Of a DNA stretch of 64,000 nt, positions 36,084 to 45,421 are shown piece by piece. This DNA comes from Hyphomicrobiales bacterium (GTDB lineage: Bacteria > Pseudomonadota > Alphaproteobacteria > Rhizobiales > Rhizobiaceae): NCBI GenBank assembly GCA_002709005.1, contig PAPH01000048.1, positions 28,899 to 92,898 on the forward strand. Reading direction: 5' to 3'. Below the pieces are notes generated by a model. It was not told the origin of the DNA and ran no database searches. It saw only the letters and a list, made by a program, of their open reading frames with translations. The number at the start of each line of letters is the position of its first letter. The stretch's first letter is position 1. Position numbers and translations under genes: made by a program.

Positions 36084-37364
36084 TTACTTGACTGGGATTA
36101 GGGCGTTCGGCAGCGCCAGGGTCAGGGCCGGAATGAAGGCGACCAACATCAGCACGACCAGACAGATCGCAATGAGCGGCAGCGCCTCGCGGATGATCCG
36201 GGGCAGCGGTTCTCCGGATGCCCCCGCCACGATGAACAGCTGGATCCCGACCGGCGGGGTGGCCATTCCGATGACGACGTTGAGGACAACCATGGCGCCG
36301 AAGTGAACCGGTTCCATGCCGATCAGAGCGCTCATTTTCAAAAGGATCGGCATCGTCAGGATCAGGATGGAAATCGGTTCGAGGAACATGCCGAGAAGGA
36401 GCAGGAACACGTTCAGAAGAAGCAGGATCGCGATCTGGTTGTCGGTGATCGAAAGGATGGATTCGGTGATCCGCAGCGGTACCTGTTCCAGCGTGAAGAC
36501 GAACGCGACGATCGAGGCCATCGAGGTGATGAACAGGATCGAGGCGGAGATGATTGCGGTCGAGACCAGCGCGTTCCAGATCAGGGACGGTGTCAGGTCG
36601 CGATAGACCAGGCCCACGACCAGCGCATAGGCGACCGCCACGGCGGCGGCTTCCGTGGGGGTGAATATGCCGGCCTTGATACCGACGATGATGATCAGCG
36701 GCAGGAACAGCGCAGGCAAGGCGCGCATCACGGCCGTTCCGCGCTCGGCCATCGGCACGCGTTCGGAGACGGGAAAATTGTCGCGCGAGGCGCGCCATGT
36801 CGCATAGGCCAGAAAGCCGCAGATCAGCAGGACGCCCGGCACCACGCCAGCCATGAAGAGCTGCCCGATCGACGTCCCCGACAGCACACCGTAGATGATC
36901 ATGGTGATCGAGGGCGGGATGATCGGCCCGACGATCGAACAGACCCCCACCAGTGCTGCGGCATAGGCGGCCGGGATGCCCTGCTTCTTCATCGTCGGAA
37001 TGAGGATCGATCCCAGGGCCGCCGCCTCCGCGTTGGCACTGCCCGAAATACCGGCGAAGAAGCCGGCCGAGAGCACAGTGACGTTGGAGAGGCCACCGCG
37101 GCGATGGCCGACGCACACCTTGGCGAAGGTAACAATGCGATCAGTGATGCCGCCGACATTCATCAGCGTGCCGGCCAGCAAAAACAGCGGAATGGTCAAC
37201 AAGACGAACTGGTCGACGCCCGCCATCATCCGCTGCGGCAGCGAAAGCATCATCGCGCCGTTGCCCGACAGCCAGAGAAAGGCCATGCCGCCAATCCCGA
37301 GGGCCAACGCAATAGGCACGCCGGTCACCAGAAGCAGGGCGAATATTCCAAAAAAACCGGTCAT
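36084..37364 (-). CDS. dctM: TRAP transporter large permease (DctM)
   Basis: 426-residue integral membrane protein with about 12 helices. Family text: FFGIFALLLVTGVPIALALG, LLTIPLFLLAGTLMNVGGIT, GGLSNVTVLSAGFFAGISGS and ANAEAAALGSILIPTMKKQG, and GIVGPIIPPS-like GVCSIVGPIIPPSITMIIYG. Drives Na+ or H+-coupled uptake with the small permease and periplasmic binding protein encoded next to it. Starts directly after the dctQ stop. Confidence 0.95.
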   Translation of the reverse strand: MTGFFGIFALLLVTGVPIALALGIGGMAFLWLSGNGAMMLSLPQRMMAGVDQFVLLTIPLFLLAGTLMNVGGITDRIVTFAKVCVGHRRGGLSNVTVLSAGFFAGISGSANAEAAALGSILIPTMKKQGIPAAYAAALVGVCSIVGPIIPPSITMIIYGVLSGTSIGQLFMAGVVPGVLLICGFLAYATWRASRDNFPVSERVPMAERGTAVMRALPALFLPLIIIVGIKAGIFTPTEAAAVAVAYALVVGLVYRDLTPSLIWNALVSTAIISASILFITSMASIVAFVFTLEQVPLRITESILSITDNQIAILLLLNVFLLLLGMFLEPISILILTMPILLKMSALIGMEPVHFGAMVVLNVVIGMATPPVGIQLFIVAGASGEPLPRIIREALPLIAICLVVLMLVAFIPALTLALPNALIPVK

Positions 37365-37958
37365 CTAAAGCTGTTCTCCCATGTCGACGATGGGCGGCAG
37401 GTCGTCCAGGCCCTGGCGATGGCGAATTGTGGACGCCACGAGGTCCGCCACCACGTGCATGGCCAGGAGTGCCGCGCCGACCGGCACCGAGAAATAGACC
37501 CATTTCACGGAAACTCCGGCGTTCTCCCCGGTCAGCGAGGACCAGATGAAGTCGAGCGCCGGTATCTTCTGGCGATCGAAGCGGGAGGCATAGTCGAACC
37601 CCTCGACCACGATCACGGCAAGGAATATCAGCACAGGGATGGCCGTTGCACATTTGAGGACAAGACGGGCACGCGAGCTGAGCATGTAGGGCAAGAGATC
37701 TAACATCACGAACTCGCCGCGCTGATAGGCGACACCCAGAAGGAGAAAGGTCTGCCACAAGAGGAGGTAACGGCAGGCCTCCTCGGCCCAGATGATGGAG
37801 CCGGAGAAAAGGTAGCGCGCCGCGACCTGCACGATCATGATACCAAGAATGACGGCCATGCTTGCCCCTGCGAGGCCCTCGATGGTGCGGGAATAAATCC
37901 CGAACCATCGGAACCACCGCGGAAGGCCCGAAGGACCTGCGGTTGACTGCGCTTCCAT
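37365..37958 (-). CDS. dctQ: TRAP transporter small permease (DctQ)
   Basis: 197 residues with four predicted helices. Characteristic segment VAARYLFSGSIIWAEEACRY followed by LLLWQTFLLLGVAYQRGEFV. The ATG at 37958 has GGGAGGGG directly before it; a five-codon longer start at 37973 is possible but less likely. Partner of the DctM and DctP proteins. Confidence 0.93.
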   Translation of the reverse strand: MEAQSTAGPSGLPRWFRWFGIYSRTIEGLAGASMAVILGIMIVQVAARYLFSGSIIWAEEACRYLLLWQTFLLLGVAYQRGEFVMLDLLPYMLSSRARLVLKCATAIPVLIFLAVIVVEGFDYASRFDRQKIPALDFIWSSLTGENAGVSVKWVYFSVPVGAALLAMHVVADLVASTIRHRQGLDDLPPIVDMGEQL

Positions 37959-37977
37959 TTCCCCTCCCTGCAACGCC

Positions 37978-38976
37978 TTATGAGGGCTGCTGCGCGGCTT
38001 TCACGAAATCGGCGATCAGCGGCGACTTCGCGCTCCACTGTTCCACGATCGGAGCGACCTTGGTTTTCATCTCGTCTAGGCCCTCCAGCTTCAGGATTTC
38101 GACACCCTTGGCCTCCAGCTCCTCGCGGCCCGCCATGTCCTGCTGGGCCGTGTAGTCGAGGGTCGGCTTCACCGATTCACGCCCGGCCGTGCGGACGGCC
38201 TCCTGCAATTCCGGCGAAAGGCCCTCGAAGAAGGCGGCGTTGACGCAAGTGACGTTGTGCCAGGGATAGTGTCCCGTCAGCGTGAAGTGCTTGGCAACCT
38301 CCCAGAGGTTTTCGCCCAGCATCGACGAGACGTTGATCTCGCAGGCGTCGATGGTTCCGGTTTCGAGCGCGCCGTAGACTTCCCCGTAAGGCAGGCCCAC
38401 CGGATTGACGCCCACGGTCTCCCAGATGACCTTGTGCAGTTCGAGCGGAACAATTCGCGTCTTCAATTCTGCGAAATCGGCAACCGTTCTGACCGGCTTC
38501 GACACAGTGGCGAAATGGCGCTGACCGATATCGGTGGTCTGAAGACCGAGCATGCCTCCGTCCATGAGGCTCTCGTTGATCGCGTCGCCCTCCGGGCTCA
38601 ACGCCAGCCGCGCGAAATGGTCGTAATCCTTGATCAGGAACGGCAACTGATAGGCGTCAAGCGCCACCTGGCCCGTGACGATGGAGATCGTCGAACCGCT
38701 GCCGCCACAAAATTCCAGCGTGCCGGCGACGCAGCTCTCCACATTCTGACGGTCGTCGCCGAGTTGCCGGTTGGGAAAGATCTGCAGGTCGAAGGCACCG
38801 GGCACGAGCGCTTCGAGCGACTTCTTGAATTCGAGCGCGGCGATGTGGCCGGGGTGGATCTCGTTGGCGGCATGACCGAGGCGCACCTTCATCGCCTGTG
38901 CCCGCGCCAGGTTCGGCGCTGCCAGCGTGGCCGCAACGGCTGCACCGGTCTTCATCAATCTACGTCGTGTAATCAT
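37978..38976 (-). CDS. dctP: TRAP transporter substrate-binding protein (DctP)
   Basis: 332-residue periplasmic protein. Signal sequence MITRRRLMKTGAAVAATLAA, cleavage after LARA. The DctP fold is shown by KVRLGHAANEIHPGHIAALE, LQIFPNRQLGDDRQNVESCV and VGLPYGEVYGALETGTIDAC. The conserved arginine that holds a carboxylate ligand is plausibly the one in FAELKTRIVPLELHKVIWE. Substrate is therefore probably an organic acid; this agrees with the aldolase and BKACE in the same operon. Confidence 0.94.
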   Translation of the reverse strand: MITRRRLMKTGAAVAATLAAPNLARAQAMKVRLGHAANEIHPGHIAALEFKKSLEALVPGAFDLQIFPNRQLGDDRQNVESCVAGTLEFCGGSGSTISIVTGQVALDAYQLPFLIKDYDHFARLALSPEGDAINESLMDGGMLGLQTTDIGQRHFATVSKPVRTVADFAELKTRIVPLELHKVIWETVGVNPVGLPYGEVYGALETGTIDACEINVSSMLGENLWEVAKHFTLTGHYPWHNVTCVNAAFFEGLSPELQEAVRTAGRESVKPTLDYTAQQDMAGREELEAKGVEILKLEGLDEMKTKVAPIVEQWSAKSPLIADFVKAAQQPS

Positions 38977-39019
38977 GTCTTCCTCCCAGTGGTTGATAGC
39001 TTGCGCCTTGCGAAGGGCG

Positions 39020-39928
39020 TTAGGTCAGATTCAGAAGTTTCGCGGCGTTGTTTCCGATCAGTGTGCGGATGTCGTCATGCGAAATCTGCAGGTCCAGCAG
39101 CATCCTGACGATGGTGCGATACCCCTCGATGGGACGCGGGGAACCACGCAGGCCAAGGTCGGAAGACAAAACGGTGTGATCGACGCCCGCAACCTCGATG
39201 TAATGGGCCAGCTCCTCAGGCCCGAAAATCTTGCCAGAACCCTCGCTCCACATGGCGATCGAATGTTCCATGTACGCGCCGAGCTCCACCATGGCGCGCA
39301 TGTCGTCATCGGTGGCTCCCACGATATAGGTCGGATGATTGACCAGCATCTTGGTGACGCCACGCTTCCCCGCCTCCTCGAAGATCATGATCAGCTCGCT
39401 GGCCGGCAGATGCCCGCCGGACAGGATGATGTCGCCCTCGGCGATCAGGTCCAGCACCTGCTTGACGGAGTCGAGCAGCTGTCCCGATCCGTCCAGTGCG
39501 GAGAGCCCTTCGGGCGGCAGCATCCGCTTGGCGGTCTTGGGGAAGGTCTTCCCCTGCCCTTCCTGCTGGTCGATGTGGTTTTGCGCCGACAGCGTGGGCA
39601 GCCAGACGATCTTCGCGCCGATGTTGATGGCGTGATTGACCGCATGCGGGTTGATGCCCCCGCTGGCGTTGTTCAGCGCAATCCCGGAATAAAGCTTCAC
39701 ATCGGTCGGGACCAGTTTCTCCAGCATCGCGCAATGCGACACACCGAGATAGAAATGGTCCTTGAAGAGCAAGGCGCGGAAGCCGGCCTCGGCGGCGTCG
39801 AGCAGGGCCTCGTGATGGTCGAGGATACGCGGCATTGCAGCCGGACCCGAGTGGCAGTGCAGGTCAACGGCGCCTTTCAGCAGTTCGGCGATTTCGGTGT
39901 CGCGGTTGTCTTGAACATCTTCTTGCAT
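39020..39928 (-). CDS. DUF6282 amidohydrolase-like protein
   Basis: 302 residues of the metal-dependent hydrolase superfamily. The N-terminal metal motif is AVDLHCHSGPAAMPRILDHH (HxH), then ALLFKDHFYLGVSHCAMLEK with a likely metal-bridging lysine, later KMLVNHPTYIVGATDDDM and TVLSSDLGLRGSPRPIEGY (final aspartate). DUF6282 enzymes are uncharacterised. Start at 39928 with GGGAGG upstream. It lies between the cupin and TRAP genes. It probably hydrolyses an amide, lactone or similar bond in the imported compound; function is inferred only from fold and context. Confidence 0.85.
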   Translation of the reverse strand: MQEDVQDNRDTEIAELLKGAVDLHCHSGPAAMPRILDHHEALLDAAEAGFRALLFKDHFYLGVSHCAMLEKLVPTDVKLYSGIALNNASGGINPHAVNHAINIGAKIVWLPTLSAQNHIDQQEGQGKTFPKTAKRMLPPEGLSALDGSGQLLDSVKQVLDLIAEGDIILSGGHLPASELIMIFEEAGKRGVTKMLVNHPTYIVGATDDDMRAMVELGAYMEHSIAMWSEGSGKIFGPEELAHYIEVAGVDHTVLSSDLGLRGSPRPIEGYRTIVRMLLDLQISHDDIRTLIGNNAAKLLNLT

Positions 39929-39939
39929 GGTATTCCTCC

Positions 39940-40845
39940 CTACGCGTCCTGCGGCATCGGATAGTCGTCGGCGTTCAGCACCCAGCCCGGCTTTTCGGAA
40001 AAGTCCGTGCGGGGCGGGCAAAAGATGTCCACGAGCTGGTTGCGCCCAGGCTCCATCGCGCGGGTGGTATGTATGACCGGAGGCGGGATCACATAGGCCG
40101 ACGGCGACTGGACGTGATCGGCGCGGTCGTCCCGCCAGTCGTCCATGTCGACGGTCCAGGTCCAGCGCAGGTAGTGGATGAAGGAGCCGGATACCGCCAG
40201 CGAACACTGTTCGAAATCGTCGTGATGGTGGGGCGACAGGTTGTGCGGATCGCGCGGTCCGTCGTTCGGCTCGAGATAGTTCACCATGAAGGTGGTGCAG
40301 CGGAAAATCCGGCCGAAACGGCCTTCCTGCTTCGGTACGTCGAGCGAATAGTGCCGCACCCTCCAGCCCGCCGGCGGCTCGGGCCAGGGCTTGAAGTCCG
40401 GAATGTGGCTCCGCTTGCGCGAATAGGCGTCGCGATTGGTGCAGAGCGGAACGAGATCCCGGGAATTGATCGAGAACAGCCGGCACAGCGGTCCGCCATC
40501 GGGCAGTTCCACACGGCTGTCACCGTGCGGGACGAAGGCGATCGAGAACCCCGGAACGTCCGCCGTCTCGCCATTCCAGGTGATTTTCGCGCCGGCCTCC
40601 GGCAGGAGAACGACATATTCGTCTGGCTGGTTCTTGCGTTCGAAAACACCGCCCGCCTCGGCATCCGTCCATGACAGGACGAAATTGTGCCCGCGCGTGT
40701 ACCAGCTCTTGCCGCCGGGGCCGGATTCGGCGGGTTCTTCCTGATAGAAGAGCCCCAGTTGCGGCTCGGCCACAAGGCCTTTGGGCGCCGGGCCGGCTCC
40801 CGATTTCTGCGTCAGTGCAGAGCGCGGGTCGTTCTTGTCGTACAT
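39940..40845 (-). CDS. Cupin-fold protein of unknown function
   Basis: 301 residues with no enzyme name I can give. The second half has a cupin-like metal site: SPHHHDDFEQCSLAVSGSFI with three consecutive histidines and an acid, followed by VIPPPVIHTTRAMEPGRNQL supplying another histidine. The first half (VFERKNQPDEYVVLLPEAGA, VPHGDSRVELPDGGPL) looks like a second, less complete barrel. A bicupin dioxygenase, isomerase or lyase are options. It lies between the HpaI aldolase gene (19 bases) and DUF6282 gene (11 bases), so it belongs to the same pathway. Confidence 0.75.
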   Translation of the reverse strand: MYDKNDPRSALTQKSGAGPAPKGLVAEPQLGLFYQEEPAESGPGGKSWYTRGHNFVLSWTDAEAGGVFERKNQPDEYVVLLPEAGAKITWNGETADVPGFSIAFVPHGDSRVELPDGGPLCRLFSINSRDLVPLCTNRDAYSRKRSHIPDFKPWPEPPAGWRVRHYSLDVPKQEGRFGRIFRCTTFMVNYLEPNDGPRDPHNLSPHHHDDFEQCSLAVSGSFIHYLRWTWTVDMDDWRDDRADHVQSPSAYVIPPPVIHTTRAMEPGRNQLVDIFCPPRTDFSEKPGWVLNADDYPMPQDA

Positions 40846-40864
40846 TACTTCTCTCTCCCGAAAA

Positions 40865-41635
40865 TCAGTTCAGAACGCCGGCGAAGCGGGCCAGCGTGTC
40901 CTTCGCGCCCTGACGCAGGAAACCCTGATCAGATGCCATGATGAATCCTGTCGCGCCCTGGCCCGAGAGCGCCTTTGCATCCTCAAGTGCCCCGGACATC
41001 ACAAAGACCTTGCGCCCCGCGCGCGATGCCGATGACGTAATCGCATCGACCGCGCCGACGACGTCGGCTGCAGCCTGGTTCTCGGCTTCGAAGGCCACCG
41101 TCAGGTCACCGCGGCCGATGAAGAAAGCATCGACGCCTTCCACCGCGGCGATCTCGTCCAGTCGGCCGATGGCCGAGCGATCCTCGATCATGGCGATGAC
41201 CGCAATGCCGCTGTCCTGGGCGGCGATATGATCGGCCATTCCGATCGAACCGTAGCGGCCGGCCCGCGTCGTATTGGAGAACCCCCGTGCCCCGCCGCGG
41301 TAGCGCGCGGAAGCGACCACAGCCTTTGCCCGTTCCGCGCTGTCGACATGCGGCACGAGAACCCCGTCCGCGCCGCAGTCGAGAACCCGGAGGATGTCTT
41401 CGACCCGCGAGACACGGACGACACCCGCGATACCGGCATGATGGCAGGCCATCAGAATGCGGTCCGTGGTCTCTGGATTGAAGGGCGCGTGCTCCTCGTC
41501 GATCACGATGAAGTCGTATCCCTCCTGCGCGAGGATTTCCGCGGCGTGCGTGGTCGGGGTCTTGAGGAAGGTGCCGAACAGCAGATCCCCATCGAGCACG
41601 CGCTGACGGAAACCCCGGGCCGTATCCTGTGACAT
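40865..41635 (-). CDS. HpcH/HpaI-family class II aldolase
   Basis: 256 residues, pyruvate-type metal-dependent aldolase. Motifs: DFIVIDEEHAPFNPETTDRI, the metal ligands in IAMIEDRSAIGRLDEIAAV and AFFIGRGDLTVAFE, and ARYRGGARGFSNTTRAGRYG. Family members cleave 2-keto-4-hydroxy acids to pyruvate or an analogue. Start at 41635 has GGAGG seven bases upstream; a start at 41650 is possible. First gene of the IclR-linked operon. FIGRGDL replaces the more usual FIGPxDL. Confidence 0.9.
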   Translation of the reverse strand: MSQDTARGFRQRVLDGDLLFGTFLKTPTTHAAEILAQEGYDFIVIDEEHAPFNPETTDRILMACHHAGIAGVVRVSRVEDILRVLDCGADGVLVPHVDSAERAKAVVASARYRGGARGFSNTTRAGRYGSIGMADHIAAQDSGIAVIAMIEDRSAIGRLDEIAAVEGVDAFFIGRGDLTVAFEAENQAAADVVGAVDAITSSASRAGRKVFVMSGALEDAKALSGQGATGFIMASDQGFLRQGAKDTLARFAGVLN

Positions 41636-41668
41636 TCCTTGACCTCCCATTTTCTTATTGCGTTTCGC

Positions 41669-41698
41669 TTACCGCAACGCTATATTGTTTACCGTAAC
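41669..41698. promoter_or_regulatory. Direct repeats TTACCGYAAC, candidate IclR operator
   Basis: TTACCGCAAC (41669-41678) and TTACCGTAAC (41689-41698) repeat exactly 20 bases apart, two helical turns, between the divergent aldolase and IclR genes. Each also has GTT...AAC symmetry. The spacing fits cooperative binding by a dimeric regulator. Confidence 0.55.
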
Positions 41699-41769
41699 AC
41701 GCTAACCGCGGCTTGCCCTTACTGTCAAGCGGGTGAATTTTCGGCGCATTGGAGGAGGGTGAACACGAG

Positions 41770-42570
41770 ATGCCAAAGATGAGCGGTGAGGGAAGCGAAG
41801 GCATTCAAGGCGTGGTGCTGACTTTGCATACGCTGGAAGCGCTTGCCCGCGCGAAGGGACCGATCGGCGTCACGGAACTCGCCGAAAGACTCGGTACGAC
41901 GAAAACGCGGGCCCACCGCCATCTTCGCACCCTGCTGCAGGAGGGCTATGCGAGCCAGTCGGACGATACGGGGCGGTATCGTGCGGGCAGCCGCCTGATA
42001 TCTCTCGGCCGACATCTGACCGAGGCGTCAAATCTCGTGGAACTGGCTCAGCACGATCTGCGGCAACTGCGCGAGACGCTGGGACAATCCTCCGTCGTCT
42101 CCCAGTTCGAACACAGCGGGGCGCGTATCGTGATGGCGCTGTCGGGCCGGTCGCCGATCGAGATCGGCGTCAAGCCGGGATCCCTTCTTGCGTTCCACAA
42201 TTCTGCACAAGGACGCGTGATGCTGGCTCACGCAGATCGGGAGTTTCGCGAAGCCGTATTGGCCCGCCCGATGACGGCGACCACCTCCGAGACGATCACC
42301 ACGGCAGCCGAACTCAACACCGAACTGGAGAAGGTGCGGGTGCAGGGCTGGGCGACAGCCGCCAACCAGTCCGCGATCGGACTGAACACCCTGGCGGCCC
42401 CGCTGTTCGATGCCACGGGAGGAATTGTCGGTGCGGTCGGTATCGTGGATCTCGTTCAGTTTCTGCCGCCGCAACCCGACGAGTCGAAGATCGAGGCAGT
42501 CACCCGAGCCGCCCGCCAGATTTCCGAAAAACTCGGCTACGAACCCCTCCAGGACGAGAACCCCGATTGA
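41770..42570 (+). CDS. IclR-family transcriptional regulator
   Basis: 266 residues. N-terminal winged helix: VVLTLHTLEALARAKGPIGV, TELAERLGTTKTRAHRHLRT (about 20-60). C-terminal IclR ligand domain: VVSQFEHSGARIVMALSGRS, LLAFHNSAQGRVMLAH, and VGAVGIVDLVQFL. The ATG at 41770 is preceded by a GGAGGAGGG at nine bases; an earlier TTG is less likely. Divergent from the aldolase-TRAP-BKACE operon, which it probably controls. Followed by a 223-base convergent gap with no clear T-run terminator. Confidence 0.93.
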   Translation: MPKMSGEGSEGIQGVVLTLHTLEALARAKGPIGVTELAERLGTTKTRAHRHLRTLLQEGYASQSDDTGRYRAGSRLISLGRHLTEASNLVELAQHDLRQLRETLGQSSVVSQFEHSGARIVMALSGRSPIEIGVKPGSLLAFHNSAQGRVMLAHADREFREAVLARPMTATTSETITTAAELNTELEKVRVQGWATAANQSAIGLNTLAAPLFDATGGIVGAVGIVDLVQFLPPQPDESKIEAVTRAARQISEKLGYEPLQDENPD

Positions 42571-42793
42571 GCATTTCGGCATCGTCTGACCGAGAAGCCG
42601 GCGGTTATCGCCGAGCCGGCCCTCCCTGTGCGCATTGTCGATTGAGACAGCACGATGCGGGGCCGGATTGCACGGAAGCTTTTGATATCGGCAATTGTAG
42701 GGACAACCACTTTCCAATCGACTTTCACGCGTGAATGAGATGAGCCAGCCGCCCGCTCAATCGCCCTTATTCGCCGTCACGTCCGGAGCAGGA

Positions 42794-45421
42794 CTACATA
42801 CGGTCGAACGTCTTCAAAACAGCCTGAGTCCGGCTTTTGACGCCCAGTTTTGAGAACAGGTTCTTGCTGTGGGATTTGACAGTGTTGATGTTAATGTCGA
42901 GCTTGTCCGCGATCTCGCTATTCGTCATCCCGCGTCGCATGAGGTTGAGCACGTCCTCTTCACGCCGCGTCAGAAGTTCCGGCGCGCGTGGCGGGCTGCG
43001 ACGCACCTCGCCGGGCTTCGTTGGCCTGTCGAGGCGCGGCGGCAGATAGATAGTCGCCAGATTGCCAGGATCCGCTGTTGAGTCCGGACCGCTCGGGCCG
43101 CGTGCGAATTCAATAAAGCGCTCTATCTGCAGCGCGCTCAGCAACCGTCCTTCCGTCCGCGCCAGAAGGGCGCGTTCGCTCAACGCTGCAAAGGCGTTAT
43201 CCCCTTCTCCGGCTTCCATGGCGGCGCGGGTCTCGACCACGCCGAATGCGTCCCATATCTGCCAGGCGGAGGCGGGGAAACGACGGCGCGCTTCCGGCAG
43301 GCGCAGGCTCAGCCGGTCCCATTCGCGCATGCCTTCGGCGGAGTTGCCGAGGCGGAACGCCCGATCGGCCCGTTCGATGGCGAGTTGCAGCTCCAGCCGG
43401 AAATCCTCGCCCTCATAGGCGCGACGGCTGGCGCGCGCCAGTACGGCGGCCGCCTCGTCGGGGCGGCCGGTGACGTCGTAGACCCTCGCCAGTCCCAGCG
43501 TTGCGATCAGCAGGCGTTCGCACAGGCCCGACACGTCAGTCGCCTTGTCGGCGGGCGTGGCGCGGAGCCAGAGCTGCTCGGCGCGGCTGAAATCGCCGTC
43601 ATTGAAAGCGATGGAGCCGAGCAGCGCGGAGGGCAGAGCCACCATGTAGGAATGCTCGCCGAAATGCCCCTCGGCGACGGCGAGTGCGTCCTGCAGCACC
43701 TCGTGGGCCTGGTCGAAAAGGCCGCGCGCGAGATAGCACATGCCGGCGATACAACGCGAATGGATGCCGCCCCAATGGCAGGACATGGCGTCATAGGTTC
43801 CGTTGGCGCGCCACGTCAACTTCTCCGCCAGCTCCAGCTTGCCTTCATGAAGGGCGAGGTAGCTGTGGATCGAATCGAGATCGACCTGACCGAAGGCGAG
43901 TTGATCGAGTTCCCGGCCGTCGAGTTGTGCAATGTGATCGAGGCCCGTCGCCAGATCACCGCCATAAGCGCCGATGAGCGCCCGCATCAGGTGCAGCCGC
44001 CCTTCGATGTCGAGCCCCGTTACGCGGGCGATCGCGGACATCGGACTGTCGACGTCCGCCGCCGCCTGCTCGATGGTCCGCAGCGTCTGCTCGGCCTGCA
44101 GGAACCGGCGCAGGTTGATCGACCGCCAGACCTGTAGGAACAGGAGAAGAGGGCGTTCCTCACGCGCATCCTGGGGCAGCTGCTGCATCCAGCGCGAGAA
44201 AATCTCGAACCGTCCGTGACTGAGGTAATCGTAAAGACAATAGCTTTCGATGAGCTCCGCCGCCCAGGCGGGTTTGCGCGCCAGAAAAGCGTGGCGGACC
44301 GCGTCCGTCGGCGAGCCGCTCTCGACGAACCATTGCGCCGCGCGCGAATGCAACTCGCTGACTTCGGCGGGCATGTCGCTGTAAAGACGCGCCTGCAGGA
44401 ACTCCTGAAACAGGTGATGATATTTGTACCAGCGCTGGGAGCCTGGCAGGGCAACCAAAAACAGCTGCTCCTCTTCCAGCAGGGAAAGCATGTCGTTTCC
44501 GTCAGAGCGGCCGGTCACGGCGTTGCACAGTCCGCCGTTCAGTCCGTCGAGAATCGAGGTCATGGTCAGGAAGCGCGAAACGTCTTCAGGCAGACCGAGA
44601 ATGACCTCTTCCAGAAAATAATCTGCGAAGGCGCGGTGGCTCCCCGTCGGCGGCGAGTTGTTCAACGCGCCGGGCATGCGCCCCAGCACCAGCGAGGCGA
44701 GCCGCAGGCCTGCCGCCCAGCCTTCAGTATAGCGCAGCATCTGCTGCGATTCCTCCGCGCTCAGCGGTGCCGCGGAAGCGACGCGGAAGAAATCCTCGGT
44801 CTCGGCTTCGTCGAAGAACAGCTCCTCGACCGGCACCTCCAGCGCCTCCCCGCTGACCCGCAATCGGCTGATGGCGATGGAGGGCCGGGTACGACTCGCA
44901 AGCACGACGGTGAACTCCGGGATGCGGGCGGCAAGGATGCGGTCGACGATCTCGCCGCCATCACCGCCCTCGGCGAGGTGATAATCGTCGATGAACAGCG
45001 CCACGGGCTCGCTGCCCTCGCGATTGGAGAGGAGGGCGACGAGACGCGCCAGCGCATCGGGGGTGTCGAGGGAAGAGACCGAATCCCCCGTGCGGCTCAG
45101 CGTGACCTCGACGGCGCGCACGAGACCGCCGGCAAAACCCAAGGGGTCGCGGTCCGCCTCGTTGGCCGAATACCACACCGTCACGACGCCGACCTCGGTC
45201 AGCGCCTCGTGCCATTGCGCCAACAGCGTCGACTTGCCGGATCCTGCCGGCGCATGGATGAGCGCAAGCCGATGCTGCATCAGGACTTCTGAAAGCCGAG
45301 TAAGCCGCGGCCGGTTGATCACCCCGTGGGATGCGCGGGGCGGCGCCATGTGGCGGCTGACGAGGCTGGATCCTTGCGGCAAGAGCAAAACCGGTCTATC
45401 GCATGAAGATCGAGCGACCAT
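42794..45421 (-). CDS. LuxR-family ATP-binding (LAL/MalT-like) transcriptional activator
   Basis: 875 residues. N-terminal STAND ATPase: Walker A HAPAGSGKSTLLAQWHEA near 57-70 and Walker B PVALFIDDYHLAEGGD; middle region includes MalT-like arginine-finger and winged segments (YKYHHLFQEFLQARLYSDMP), then about 400 residues of helical TPR-like repeats; C-terminal LuxR helix-turn-helix LLTRREEDVLNLMRRGMTNS then EIADKLDININTVKSHSKNL. Activated by ATP and an inducer in MalT. Divergent from the amidase and Dpp-type transporter, which it most likely activates. The leader upstream of its ATG can fold into alternative hairpins covering the ribosome-binding site. Confidence 0.94.
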   Translation of the reverse strand: MVARSSCDRPVLLLPQGSSLVSRHMAPPRASHGVINRPRLTRLSEVLMQHRLALIHAPAGSGKSTLLAQWHEALTEVGVVTVWYSANEADRDPLGFAGGLVRAVEVTLSRTGDSVSSLDTPDALARLVALLSNREGSEPVALFIDDYHLAEGGDGGEIVDRILAARIPEFTVVLASRTRPSIAISRLRVSGEALEVPVEELFFDEAETEDFFRVASAAPLSAEESQQMLRYTEGWAAGLRLASLVLGRMPGALNNSPPTGSHRAFADYFLEEVILGLPEDVSRFLTMTSILDGLNGGLCNAVTGRSDGNDMLSLLEEEQLFLVALPGSQRWYKYHHLFQEFLQARLYSDMPAEVSELHSRAAQWFVESGSPTDAVRHAFLARKPAWAAELIESYCLYDYLSHGRFEIFSRWMQQLPQDAREERPLLLFLQVWRSINLRRFLQAEQTLRTIEQAAADVDSPMSAIARVTGLDIEGRLHLMRALIGAYGGDLATGLDHIAQLDGRELDQLAFGQVDLDSIHSYLALHEGKLELAEKLTWRANGTYDAMSCHWGGIHSRCIAGMCYLARGLFDQAHEVLQDALAVAEGHFGEHSYMVALPSALLGSIAFNDGDFSRAEQLWLRATPADKATDVSGLCERLLIATLGLARVYDVTGRPDEAAAVLARASRRAYEGEDFRLELQLAIERADRAFRLGNSAEGMREWDRLSLRLPEARRRFPASAWQIWDAFGVVETRAAMEAGEGDNAFAALSERALLARTEGRLLSALQIERFIEFARGPSGPDSTADPGNLATIYLPPRLDRPTKPGEVRRSPPRAPELLTRREEDVLNLMRRGMTNSEIADKLDININTVKSHSKNLFSKLGVKSRTQAVLKTFDRM

